Source: Prorocentrum cordatum
Lineage: Eukaryota; Sar; Dinophyceae; Prorocentrales; Prorocentraceae
DNA length: 29,500 bases
Assembly (NCBI GenBank): GCA_963575745.1
Contig: CAUYUJ010015737.1
Span: 198,001 to 227,500, forward strand
Reading direction: 5' to 3'
In this document: piece after piece, positions 1 through 8,891 of the stretch
Layout: each line of letters begins with the position of its first letter
How positions within the stretch are numbered: the first letter of the stretch is position 1
Position numbers and translations under genes: made by a program
Notes under the pieces: generated by a model
Databases searched by the model: none
What the model was told of the DNA's origin: nothing
The model's input: the letters and a program-made list of their open reading frames with translations, nothing else

Positions 1-934
1 TCCCTGCCACACTTGCCCCTGTCGTGCTCACGCCTGCACGCGCACGTGTACCTTCCTGGCTGGCTTGGCCCCGTAGCCGAACACCTCTCGCTGTCCCGGA
101 ACACTCTGCCGGCCTCGCTGCAGCGCCACCAGCTGCTGGCGGGCTCTCTGCTTCATCAGCGTCGCAATCCAACACAGATTCCCCCCTCCCCGACGCCCCC
201 CCCTGGGCGAAAAAGATCGCGCGGCCCCTTTTGGCGGCGAGCCCTGGGGGGGGAGAGAGGGCAGGCCGCAAGCCTCCCGAGAGGGCGGCAGGGCTCCTCG
301 GAAGCCGAGCCTTCCGAGAAGCCGCCGCTGCCCTCGGAGCCAGCCCAGATGACACCTCGGACGGCCGGGGGCCCTCCGAGCCTTCTGCGAAGGCCCGCCC
401 CCCTCTCTGGACCCCCCCCCCTCGGACTCGCCGCCGACCCCCCCCCCCGGACTCCCGAGCCCGCCTCTCGACCTCCCGGCCTTCCGGGCCTCCCGAGCCC
501 TCCTCGGACTGCCCCGCTGGGCTCGCCGCCGACCCTCCCCCCTCGATCCCCGACGCCGCCCCCTCCCCGACGCCGCCCCCGGGCGGGGCGCGGCTCCCCC
601 GGAGGAAGACGCGGTGGGGCACCTCGCCGTCGAGCCGCCGCACCTCGCCCCCGGAGGCCTCGCCGCGGGCAGCAGCGCACGGGTGGCAGCGGGCGCGGGA
701 GGGGAGGCAGGGACGGGCGCTGCGCAGTCCGCTCCCGTGCCTCTGGGAACGGAGTGGGCGCGTCCCCGAAACGGCCCCCCGAAAGAGGCCTCCAGACTGC
801 CTCCTGGTGGCCCCCGAGAGGCCTCCCGCGAGATCCCAACGGACACCCACGAGGCTGCATATGGTGCCGACAGTCCAGGCACGGTGGCGGGATGGGCCCC
901 AGGGCATGGGTAAGGGGTGGGGCGACAGAGGGGC

Positions 935-940
<6 letters not shown>
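1..940. other. GC-rich tract, no gene recognised
   Basis: The stretch is very rich in C and G, with runs of C and many CCTCCCGAG-like words. All long open frames here overlap on both strands and translate to Pro/Arg/Ala/Gly-rich low complexity, as expected from base composition alone. The part near 775-875 has the GAGGCCTCCCGAGAGG-type wording also seen at 7.2-8.25 kb. No domain, start context or homology supports a gene. Confidence 0.6.
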
Positions 941-965
<25 letters not shown>

Positions 966-1070
966 GAGGAGGAGGAGGAGGAGAGAGGAGGAGGAGGAGG
1001 AGGAGGAGGAGAGAGGAGGAGGGGAGGAGGAGGAGGAGGAGGAGGAGGAGGGGAGGAGGGGGAGGGGGGG
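941..1070. repeat. (GGA)n microsatellite
   Basis: About 130 bases of GGA/GGGA triplets with short interruptions (GAGAGGA, GGGGAGG). The strand is purine-only over long stretches, so it is prone to slippage and to triplex or G-rich structures. The poly-Glu, poly-Arg and poly-Gly frames across it are artefacts. Confidence 0.95.
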
Positions 1071-1238
1071 AGAAACCTGCACCCCGGCGTGCCCCTTCTG
1101 GGCCCCAGGGGGTCCCTTCCAGGGCTCCATGCAGGCACAGAAGGGGCACTTGTCTTCCCAACCCCATGTATCCCCGCCCTTGCTGCGCAACGCCCGAAAG
1201 GAACCTCCTCCCGAAGGAAGAAGCCTCTTTCTCAGTTT

Positions 1239-1308
1239 GGAGGACGAGCGCTGGCGTAAACATAAGCTTTCGGAGCTCCGCGTGCCTCTCTTGGATCGGC
1301 GCTGGACC
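1239..1308 (+). repeat. Short dispersed repeat, copy 1
   Basis: One of three copies of a ~75-bp sequence. Shared blocks are GGAGGA, GGC-TAAAC-TAAG-TT, CGGAG, and the well-kept TTGGATCGGCGCTGGACCCC. The other copies are at 1353-1434 (opposite strand) and 18297-18380. It is SINE-like in size and dispersal, but no polymerase III boxes are clear, so it stays unclassified. Confidence 0.6.
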
Positions 1309-1352
1309 CCCCTCACTGGCGCGCGGAAGGTGCGGCGCCGGAGGCGCCGCCA

Positions 1353-1434
1353 AGGGGGCCCAACGCCGATCCAAGAAATTCGAGCGGAGCTCCGGAAAAC
1401 CATGCTTGTGCCGTTTTCTGCTCTTCGACAGATC
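1353..1434 (-). repeat. Short dispersed repeat, copy 2 (inverted)
   Basis: Read on the minus strand, this gives AGAAAACGGCACAAGC, then TTTTCCGGAG, then TTTCTTGGATCGGCGTTGG, matching copies 1 and 3. With copy 1 it makes an inverted pair separated by about 45 bp of GC-rich DNA, so a transcript through it could form a long hairpin. Confidence 0.6.
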
Positions 1435-1499
1435 TCTGGCGATTCACACGTTTTCCCTCGGCCCTCCTGCGTGAGGCTCTCGTTTTGAGCAGAGCACTG

Positions 1500-2255
1500 G
1501 GGTGGCCCCCTTTCTCCTTCCCCGCTTCCTCTCTTCCCTCCACCTCCTTTGCCCGCCTTGGGGTGGCCCCTCTTCTCTTTCCTGGGGTGGCCCCTCTTCG
1601 CCTCCCTCCTGCTTCCTCTCCTGCCAACCCGCCTCCCGCCTCGCCGGCCTGCGTGGGATCGGGCGTGGATTGCTCAGGCTGGGCGGAACCCCAGCTCGAG
1701 CGACGGAGAACAAATGCGCTGCCATTTTTGTTTGGGAGCTTCACAGGCCCGGCTCAGTCCACATGTGAAGCGACCTCCAGGGCCGCGATTGGCTCCTACG
1801 CAAGGCTCAGCCCAACACTGGCTTTGCAAGATTCTGCAGGATCCGGCGATCTGCCTGAGCCCCGTTTGCGCTGAAGCCTATTACGTGACGCCTATTACGT
1901 GCGCTCGGAAGGGAACCTGTTGTTCCGGCGATTCATATGTCTCTTTCTTACTCCAACAATGTTTCCTCGATTTCAGCCTCTGGGTCCCGCTTTCGAGGCC
2001 TGGAGCCATCAGACACGGATCCGAAGCGAAAAGCCATCCCTGCGGAAGGAGTCTGGACCTCTGGGGCGCGCCGCGGGGAAGTTTGGGAGTTTCGGGTACG
2101 AAGTTCGAGGTTTTCGGGCGTTTCGGTGGTGCTCGGCGGTTTTCCAGCCTCCCGGTGCTCTCCAGCAGCTGCACCTCGCCGAGCGCGTTCCAGGGCTGCC
2201 CAGCTCGTCAGTAACGGCCGCCAGAGACGCAAGTTATAACCTGAATACCACACTC
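1500..2255. other. No gene recognised
   Basis: Moderately GC-rich unique-looking DNA. Short open frames occur but none has a recognisable domain. Two internal oddities are visible: a CCTCTTCTCTTTCCTGGGGTGGCC-like wording repeated around 1500-1600, and a direct repeat of GCCTATTACGTG at about 1877-1901. Confidence 0.5.
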
Positions 2256-2257
2256 GG

Positions 2258-2580
2258 CGGCGCGCCGAGGGGGGAGGTGAGAGGGGGCAGGCCTTCTCAG
2301 ACGTCAGCGGGGCTTCTCCGAAGCTCTCTCGCCTTCTGAGAAGCCTCTGCGGCTGAACCTCGCCACCAGAGGCCCACCAGGCAGGCATCAGCGCAAGAGG
2401 GATGGGAATGACAGCGGGGAAGGAGGCGCGCCGAGGGGGGAGGTGAGAGGGGGGCCGGCCTTCTCAGAAGGGGGGGCTTCTCCGAAGCCCTCTCGCATTC
2501 TGAACCCGAACCTCGCAACCAGAGGCCTCCCAGGTATCAGCGCAAGAAGGGTGGGAGTGAGAGTGGGGAAAGGGGCAGGA
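2258..2580. repeat. Tandem duplication, ~167-bp unit
   Basis: The unit starts with GGCGCGCCGAGGGGGGAGG and runs through GCCTTCTCAGA, GGGGCTTCTCCGAAGC, AACCTCGC-ACCAGAGGCC and ATCAGCGCAAGA. Copy 1 begins near 2259 and copy 2 near 2426. The copies have diverged by substitutions and short indels. The internal CTTCTCAGAAG palindromes recur at 18420-18560, so this belongs to a wider repeat family. Confidence 0.75.
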
Positions 2581-3020
2581 TCAATCAACATCGAATCAGG
2601 AACTCGGATCGAATCGAAATGTGCGTCGGATCGACCTGCATCGGAAATCGAGCCGGATCGGCTGCTAAAAAAAAATCCTCGGCGCCGGAATCGGTTCACC
2701 GGAATATCGGACCCGAAGCGGATCGAGCTGGCCGAAACCGATGATGAATGGGATCGACGGGATCGAAATGGACCTTGGCAGCGGGGGACGGCACGTGAGA
2801 AAGTCGGACATGCGGGTTGGGGAGATGGGGGACAGAAGTCAAATGAGGAGGCGGAGAGGGGATGTGGGGATGCGGGGGGGTGCGTGGGGGAGAGGGGAGG
2901 GCATTGGGGGGAAGGGGCATGGGGGGGGAGAGACGAGGCTGACGCCATTAATAAGCCATGGAATGCAGCTCGAATCGACCTCAGAAAAATTCGAGTCGTA
3001 ATCGTTGGAAAGTCCGTGAG
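2581..3020. repeat. GATCG-rich cryptic repeat and purine-rich DNA
   Basis: From about 2580 to 2770 the words ATCGA, GGATCG and TCGAA occur every 10-20 bases (CGGATCGAATCGAAATG is an example), ending with GGGATCGACGGGATCGAAATG. From 2780 to 2940 the strand is nearly all G and A (GGGGATG, GAGGAGG). This looks like decayed minisatellite DNA, and no gene is supported. Confidence 0.5.
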
Positions 3021-3159
3021 ATCGGCCTGGCAATGAGCCCAGCCCTATGCAGCTGAATGTTGCGCGGGACGTGACCCTCTCCTCATACCCAGAGGGATCC
3101 AGTTCGAGAAAACGCAGGAACTAGCGACATTGGCACCGCCCCGCATGGGTCCCTATGGG

Positions 3160-3740
3160 TCGCGATCCGCGTGAGGGGGTGTGCCGAAGTGGTGGACGTT
3201 CCGCACGTGGTCGCGCCCACTGAGACTATCGGTGGAGCGCCCCCCCCCCGAGGTCACGATCTGCGAGAGGGGTGTGCGGAAATGGGCGCGGGCCAGGCCG
3301 CACACGGGGCTCCATGTGGGGGGCCAAAATCCGCGTGAGCGGTGTGCCGAGATGGGCGCGAGCCCGCAAGCGGTCGGGCCCACTGAGATGCTGCGTGGAA
3401 TTCCTTGTGGAACAGCGGTCCGTGCGAACGGAGTACCAGAATCGGCGCAAACCCGCATGGTGTTGAGTTCGCTGACGCCTTTTTCCTTTCCAGCTCGAGG
3501 GGTCCAGATTCAAGCGAAGCGCAAGCTGCATCTGCTGATAACTTCCAGCACCGCACGCCCTCTTAACTCTGCCTGCGCAAATGGAACTCAAAATGGGGCG
3601 ACGATGCACCATCCGCGTGAATATGCCGAACTGTGCGCTGGTCCGCATGCGGTCGTGCCCACTGAGACCGCTGTTGCAACTCCCTGTGGGACCGCAGTCG
3701 GCGTGAAGGATGTGCTTCGAATGTCCAATGTTTCAATGCC
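3160..3740. repeat. Degenerate minisatellite, ~70-90-bp units
   Basis: Recurring blocks read ATCCGCGTGAG-GGTGTGCCGA, then a TGGGCGCG-like stretch, then GCGGTCG-GCCCACTGAGA. Units start near 3168, 3259, 3329, 3418, 3611 and 3697. Spacing is uneven, with indels and unrelated DNA at about 3470-3590. The overlapping frames encode no recognisable protein. Confidence 0.65.
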
Positions 3741-3979
3741 TTCCCTGCGCTGACGTTGGCCGTCTCCCTCTGGTCCCGCTGAGCGGGGCGCATTTCTGGG
3801 CGTCCGAACTCTCGATCTGCAAACATGCGGTTACGTCGCTCGCAAACCGATGCTCGCAAATCGATGGCCCCTCTGGCGAGTCGGCGGCGGCCATGGCTAT
3901 CAAGATTCCGCAACAAAAAGGGGGGCGGTAACGGCCCGAACAAGATGACGAGCTCGGCGGCGCCATCGTGAAGCCACTG

Positions 3980-4011
3980 GGCTCTGCGGAGGTATCGTGC
4001 TCCGCAGAGCC
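3980..4011. repeat. Perfect inverted repeat (hairpin)
   Basis: The 11-base arms GGCTCTGCGGA and TCCGCAGAGCC are separated by a 10-base loop. The hairpin is isolated in otherwise unassigned DNA (3740-4340). No coding frame depends on it. Confidence 0.7.
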
Positions 4012-4406
4012 TCTGGCTCCTCTGTCGACTTTGCGTGGCTGCCCACAGGCGGAATAGAAGGTTTCTGGAATGCAATGCTCCCGCCCCTCCCCCACCTGCG
4101 CTCGCATCGCGTGCTCCCTCGCTCCAACCCCTACTTCTGTCACAGCAAGCCGCGGGACATCACCGCTGCGATTCGCAACAATGCAATCGCTGTGGGCCGA
4201 TGCCCCGCACCCTTCGAATGTCAAGAGTTTCGCGTCGCCGATCCCCTGGTGCAAGTGAAAGCACTGTGATCTCGCCTTCGCGGTGGGCACCCCGCAATTG
4301 GCGCACTCGGTATCAACAACATCCGCCGGCTTTGAGCTGTACGTGTGCGTGCAGCTGTATACTCATTGACAGACATAGTCATGCAGATAAGCTTGTCCAT
4401 GCATGA

Positions 4407-5424
4407 TTATGTGTGTGCATGTATGTATGTATGTATGTATGTATGTATGCATGCATGCATGAATGCATGCATGTATGTGTGTCTGTATGTGCGTATGTAT
4501 GTATGTATGTATGTATGTATGTATGTATGTATGTATGTATTTATGTATGTATGCATGTAGGTATGTAGGTCTGTATGTATGTATGCATGCATGTATGTAT
4601 GTATGTATGTGTGTATGTATGTATGCATGTATGTATGTATTTATGTATGTATGTATTTATGTATGTATGTATGTATATGTGTATATATGTATCTGTGTAT
4701 GCATGTATGTATGTATGCATGTGTGTATGTGTGTATGATGTGTTTGTATGTATGTATGTATGTATGTATACATGCATGCATGTACGTATGTATGTTTGTA
4801 TACATGTGTATGTGTTTGTATTTATTTATGTATGCATGTATGTCTGCATGCATGCACGCATGTATGTATGCATGTATGTATATACGAATGTTTGTATGCA
4901 TATATATATATATGTATATGTATACGTATGTGTATATGTATATGTATATGTATGTATGTGTGTATGTATGTATGTATGTATGGATGTATGTATGCATGTA
5001 TGTATGTAGGTATGCATGTTTGTATGTATGTATGTGTGTATGTATGTATGTATGTATGTAGGTATGTATATATGTATGTATGCATGTAGGTATGTAGGTA
5101 TGTATGTATGTATGCATGCATGCATGCATGTATGTATGTGTGTATGTATGTATGCATGTATGTATGTATGTATGTATGTATGTATGTATGTATATGTGTA
5201 TACATGTATCTATGTATGCATGTATGTATGTATGTATGTATGCATGTTTGTATATATGTATGATGTGTGTTTGTATGTATGTATGTATGTATGCATGTAT
5301 GCATGTACGTATGTATGTATGTATACATGTGTATGTGTATGCATTTATTTATGTATGCATGTATGTATGCATGCATGCACGCATGTATGTATGTATGTAT
5401 GTATGTATATACGAATGTTTGTAT

Positions 5425-5469
<45 letters not shown>

Positions 5470-5726
5470 TACATATATGTATATGTATACGTATGTGTAT
5501 ATGTATATGTGTATGTATATATGTGTGTATGTTTGTATGTATATATGTATGTATGGATGTATGTATACATGTATGTATGTATGCATGTTTGTATGTATGT
5601 ATGTGTGTATGCATGTATGTATGCATACATGTATGCATGTATGTATGTATGTATGCATGTATGTATGTATGTATGTATGTATGTATGTATGCATGTATAC
5701 CTGTATGTGTGCATGCATGTATGCAT
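4407..5726. repeat. Long ATGT/GTAT microsatellite with (TA)n core
   Basis: About 1.3 kb of TGTA/ATGT tetranucleotide repeats with ATGC, TTTA and GTGT variants. A pure (TA)n tract lies near 5431-5464. Long Met-Tyr-Val-Cys and Ile-His-Thr-Tyr frames on both strands are simple-repeat artefacts. The variants are ordered: a stretch around 4745-4960 recurs around 5280-5500. Confidence 0.95.
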
Positions 5727-5748
5727 AGTAGATGTGCATGACTGCAGG

Positions 5749-5878
5749 CATGGCATGGCATGGCATGGCATGGATGCACGTGTGCACGTATGTATGCGTG
5801 CATGCATGTATGTACATATGTAGGTAGGTCGGTAGGTCGGTAGGTAGGCAGGTAGACAGGTAGGTCGGTAGGTAGGTG
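5749..5878. repeat. GGCAT pentamer and GTAG tetramer runs
   Basis: A run of about five GGCAT units lies at about 5749-5773. From 5818 to 5878 GTAG/GTCG/GCAG tetramers are repeated. They follow directly on the long ATGT array. Confidence 0.9.
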
Positions 5879-5982
5879 TACGGATATGTGTATATAGATG
5901 TGTGCGTGTATCACCCTGTGCGCGCCAGGATCCCCCTTCCCCCTTGGCTCTTGGAAGACAACAGCGCGGATCGGATGTTTGC

Positions 5983-6352
5983 TTTCGGAATTGTGGTGCG
6001 GTGCTGGGCGCGGGGGCTGTCGAGTAGAAACATAAGTTCAAACTATGCGTGGGGAGGGTGCTTGTGGAATAGTGGGTGCGGCGTTGGACGCCAAAGCGGT
6101 CAAATATAAGGGCAATCGTGCGTTAGGCTTGGGGCGGGCGCTTGTTGAGTAGCGGGTGTGGTGTTGGACGCAGAGGCTGTTCAACAGCAAGGCAATTCCG
6201 ATTTTGGATTGGGGACGCTGCTTCTTGAGGAGTAGCGTGGGTGGTGTTGGACGCGGGGGCTGTCAAGTATAAGGGCAAGTTGAAATTAAGCTTTGGTGGG
6301 GGGGGCTTGTTGAGCAGCGGGTGTGTTGGACGCGGGCGTTGTCGAACAGAAC
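5983..6352 (+). repeat. 80-bp minisatellite, five units
   Basis: Units carry GCTTGTTGAGTAGCGGGTG, then GTGTTGGACGC, then GGGGCTGT, AAGTATAAGGGCAA, and a GGCTTGGGG-like end. The GTTGGA core lies near 6003, 6083, 6163, 6246 and 6325, so spacing is 79-83 bp. The same unit occurs twice at 7650-7790 and twice at 16150-16310. Confidence 0.85.
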
Positions 6353-7050
6353 GATAATCCCACCAATCCTCTGTGCGTGGATCGTGTAGAGCGTTTCCGC
6401 GTCCATATTCCTTCTTCTCTTTCGGGTAAGGGTTTGCCTTTCCCACTGCCCTTCCCCTGGACCTGGGCGGGGGGCTTCGGGACCGAGTGGGGCGTTCAAG
6501 ACGGCCTCGGCGAGACGGCAACACTCGTTGCTGCTACCTCACTTGGTGTGTGTGTGTGTGTTAATGTGTGTGTGTGTGTGACCTTATCCCCGCTCATCGG
6601 TGCCACTACGGGGGCACAATCGGCCGTCCGTCTGTCCTCTTGCATGCTCCTTTGTCTGTTCAGCTCGCTCCTTATCCCGGGCGTGTTACGCGTTCATGTT
6701 CTTTCGCCTTCCCATTCTTCCTCTCGGCCGCTTCGCGTCACCCCACCAACCGGCTGGTCTAGCAGCCTTGCAGGCTCTTCCCGCTGTCTTCATTGCTGGC
6801 CCGATGGTTCAGTGGCAGTTAGCACCCACCTGCTCGCGCTTCAGTTCACCTTGAGTCGAGCTCGCTCGGACGTGCTCCTTGGTTTTCTGGCCGCTGCACA
6901 CTCGGGATACAATCCTTCCACCCACCACTCATCCCTGCATGTCAGTGGCTGACGTTTTTTTCGATGCGCTTTCGAGTATGCTGGATCGCAATTCGCACTT
7001 CCATCTGCTGCCCGCGCCTGAGGACCCTCTGCGCCGCTGACTGAACAAGT
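6353..7050. other. No gene recognised; short (GT)n run
   Basis: Contains a GTGT run at about 6546-6580. The start (GATAATCCCACC through AGAGCGTTTCC, about 6353-6395) is similar to 7780-7830, so the 80-bp repeat has a shared downstream flank. Open frames of about 200 codons here have no recognisable domain. A tRNA-like A-box at about 6804 is not followed by a convincing B-box. Confidence 0.5.
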
Positions 7051-7190
7051 GTGTGTGTGTGTATATATGTGTGTGTGTGTGTGCGTGCATGTGTGTGCGT
7101 GTGTTCGTTTGTTTGTTTGTTTGTTTGCTTGTTTGTTTGTGTGTTTGTTTGTTTGTTTGTTTGTTTGTTTGTTTGTTTGTGTGTGTGTGT
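7049..7190. repeat. (GT)n and (GTTT)n microsatellite
   Basis: GTGT repeats to about 7100 are followed by GTTT tetramers with a few GCTT and GTGT variants, then GT again. Confidence 0.95.
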
Positions 7191-7194
7191 GGGC

Positions 7195-7470
7195 CGATGC
7201 CCCGAGAGGCTCCCAGAAGGCGCAACAGAGAACGTGAGAGGTTCCCAAGAGGCCCCCAAGAGGCTCGCAGGGCTCCCGAAAGTGCCCACGGAGGCGCCCA
7301 GGAGGCCCCAAGCGAGAGTTCCCCAAGGGGCCCCCCGAGGCACCCATGACGTTCCAGGAGGTCCCTGGGACGGCCAAGAGGCCCCCAAGACGCGCTTAGA
7401 GAACCCCAAGAAATTCTCAAGAGACATCCGAGGAGACTCTACCTCCGCCCCCTCCCCCCTCCCTCTCCTC
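7195..7470. repeat. GC-rich dispersed repeat, copy A
   Basis: Built of short units such as CCCCCAAGAGGCTC. It shares an ordered series of blocks with 7960-8258: GAGGCTCGCA-GGCTCC, GCCCAC-GAGGCGCC, CCCGAGGCAC, CCCTGGGACGGCCAAGA, GACATCCG, and a CTCC-CCTCCCTCTCCTC end. The minus frame gives a Leu-Gly-Ala-Ser-Trp-rich pattern that reflects the repeat, not a supported protein. Confidence 0.7.
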
Positions 7471-7499
7471 CTTGCCGTCCCCTTCCTCGTCATTCCATC

Positions 7500-7795
7500 C
7501 GCCCCCGCTTGGGGCGCTACGGCTTCCCCAGCCCGCTCTTCCACTGCGTGCTCCTCCACATCCCTGATCAGGGCAAACTCGACTAGGCATCGTTTCTAGA
7601 TGGGCTGGTCGGGTTGCGCGAAGCGTCTATATTGTTAAGGTCGGTTTGGGGGATGCTCTTTGAGTATCGAGTGTGGTGTTGGACGAGGCTCTTCAGTAGA
7701 CAGGTAAATTCAATTTAGTCTTGGGTAGGGTCATTCTGGGGTAGCGGGTGCGGTGTTGGACCCAGGGGCTGTTGAGAAGGGTAATCCCACCTGCC
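7500..7795 (+). repeat. Composite dispersed repeat, copy 1
   Basis: The left part (about 7501-7606) matches 15949-16049: GCTTCCCCAGCCCGCTCTTC, then TGCTCCTCC, then TCCCTGATCAGGGCAA with its 12-bp palindrome, then TCTAGATGGGCTGGT. The right part holds two 80-bp minisatellite units (GTTGGA near 7678 and 7755). The same left-right order occurs at 15.95-16.31 kb, so the two parts travel together. Confidence 0.75.
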
Positions 7796-7959
7796 CCATG
7801 GGCGTGGGCTGTTTAAAGCGTTCCCTCTTGCATCTTCCACATTCCCCTTTGATTTGACGGAAGTGAAGTGTTGGACCCATTCCTTTGGTCTCCTGGGGTG
7901 TGTGGGGGGTAAGTTGCCCCCCCCCCCTCCCCCCGTTCGTTGATCGACCTCTTCTCAGA

Positions 7960-8255
7960 TGGCCTCCGAGGCTCCAAAAATGCACAAGAGGGCCCCAGGA
8001 GGCGCACAAGTGGCCGCGAGAGGCACCCACGAGGCTCGCAAGGCTCCGGCGATTGCCCACAGAGGCGCCGAGAAGGCCCCAAGAAACCCGCAAGAGGTCC
8101 TCAAGAGACCCCCTAGAGTTTCCAAGGGCCCCCCCCCGAGGCACGTAAGACGCTCCCGAAGGCCCCTGGGACGGCCAAGAAGCTCCCAAGACGCGCCCAA
8201 AGGACTCCAACACGTTCCCAAGGGACATCCGTACAGACTCCACCCCCTCCCTCTC

Positions 8256-8258
<3 letters not shown>
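7960..8258. repeat. GC-rich dispersed repeat, copy B
   Basis: Second copy of the sequence at 7195-7470, in the same orientation, with the same order of blocks through CTGGGACGGCCAAGA and GGGACATCCGTACAGACTCC. It ends against a (CGT)n run. Confidence 0.7.
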
Positions 8259-8288
<30 letters not shown>

Positions 8289-8310
8289 CTCCTCCTCCTC
8301 CTCCTCCTGG
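8259..8310. repeat. (CGT)n(CCT)n microsatellite
   Basis: About nine CGT triplets are followed by about eight CCT triplets. Poly-Asp, poly-Arg or poly-Glu frames across it are artefacts. Confidence 0.95.
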
Positions 8311-8516
8311 GCACCAGCTGGCGGCCGACAGAGTCTGTCCACCACCACCGAGTGAAACGCACGGCCATCGGCGCACCTTGCAACCGCCTATGGCCGCGCG
8401 GATCGGACAACAGGCACAGGGCCTGAGTGAACACAGACACGTTGACCACTTCTGGGAACATGTCTTGGAGCAAGTCGTAGCTCTGAAAACACATCAAGGG
8501 GCGCTCTCCGCGCCGA

Positions 8517-8602
8517 GCGCGGGGCAGGGGAGCAACGGTGCGAGGGTCACTAACGGCGCAACGCCGGGCAGTACCCACTCGCACCGCGCCCCCAGCCCGC
8601 AC
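8517..8602. repeat. 86-bp direct repeat, distal copy
   Basis: Nearly identical to 8806-8891 (shared core GGGGAGCAACGGTGCGAGGG, then TCACTAACGGCGCAACGCCG), offset 289 bp. The proximal copy spans the stop codon of the LINE ORF2. This copy lies beyond the LINE and does not continue into ORF2-like sequence. Confidence 0.85.
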
Positions 8603-8757
8603 CCGCCCACTATTCAGGTGCCTCGGGCTCGGGCGCCTGCTGAGCATCGCAGGCGCTCCGAACTCCGAGAAACAAGCGGCTCGAGGGGCTCGCCCGCCTT
8701 GGGGTGCAGGCCCCTACGAGCCAGCTCGAGCAACGACTCGATGGAGGCCAAGACAGC

Positions 8758-8790
8758 CCGCTGCACTTAAGGGGCCCTTAAGTGCAGCGG
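8758..8790. repeat. 33-bp near-perfect palindrome
   Basis: The arms CCGCTGCACTTAAGGG and CCCTTAAGTGCAGCGG (16 bases each) are separated by a single G. It sits 49 bp past the ORF2 stop in the LINE's reading direction and could be a 3'-end RNA hairpin or the product of an inverted duplication. Confidence 0.85.
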
Positions 8791-8805
8791 ATCTGCTCCT
8801 ACCGT

Positions 8806-8891
8806 GCGCGGGGCTGGGGAGCAACGGTGCGAGGGTCACTAACGGCGCAACGCCGGGCAGTCCCCACTCGCACCGATCCCCCCGCCCGCAC
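8806..8891. repeat. 86-bp direct repeat, proximal copy
   Basis: Copy that includes the last ~17 codons of the LINE ORF2 and its TAG stop (8839-8841). Paired with 8517-8602. Confidence 0.85.

Noticed and set aside
13-1488. Long overlapping open frames (400-490 codons) on both strands
   Set aside because: They are Pro/Arg/Ala/Gly-rich low complexity across a GC-rich tract and a (GGA)n run, open in several frames at once, with no domain.
4345-5914. Met-Tyr-Val-Cys and Ile-His-Thr-Tyr open frames
   Set aside because: Direct translation of a tetranucleotide microsatellite.
6795-6860. tRNA-like stretch (TGGTTCAGTGGCAGTTAGCA)
   Set aside because: The A-box is good but no matching B-box or acceptor stem follows at the right distance. 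At most a decayed tRNA-derived repeat.
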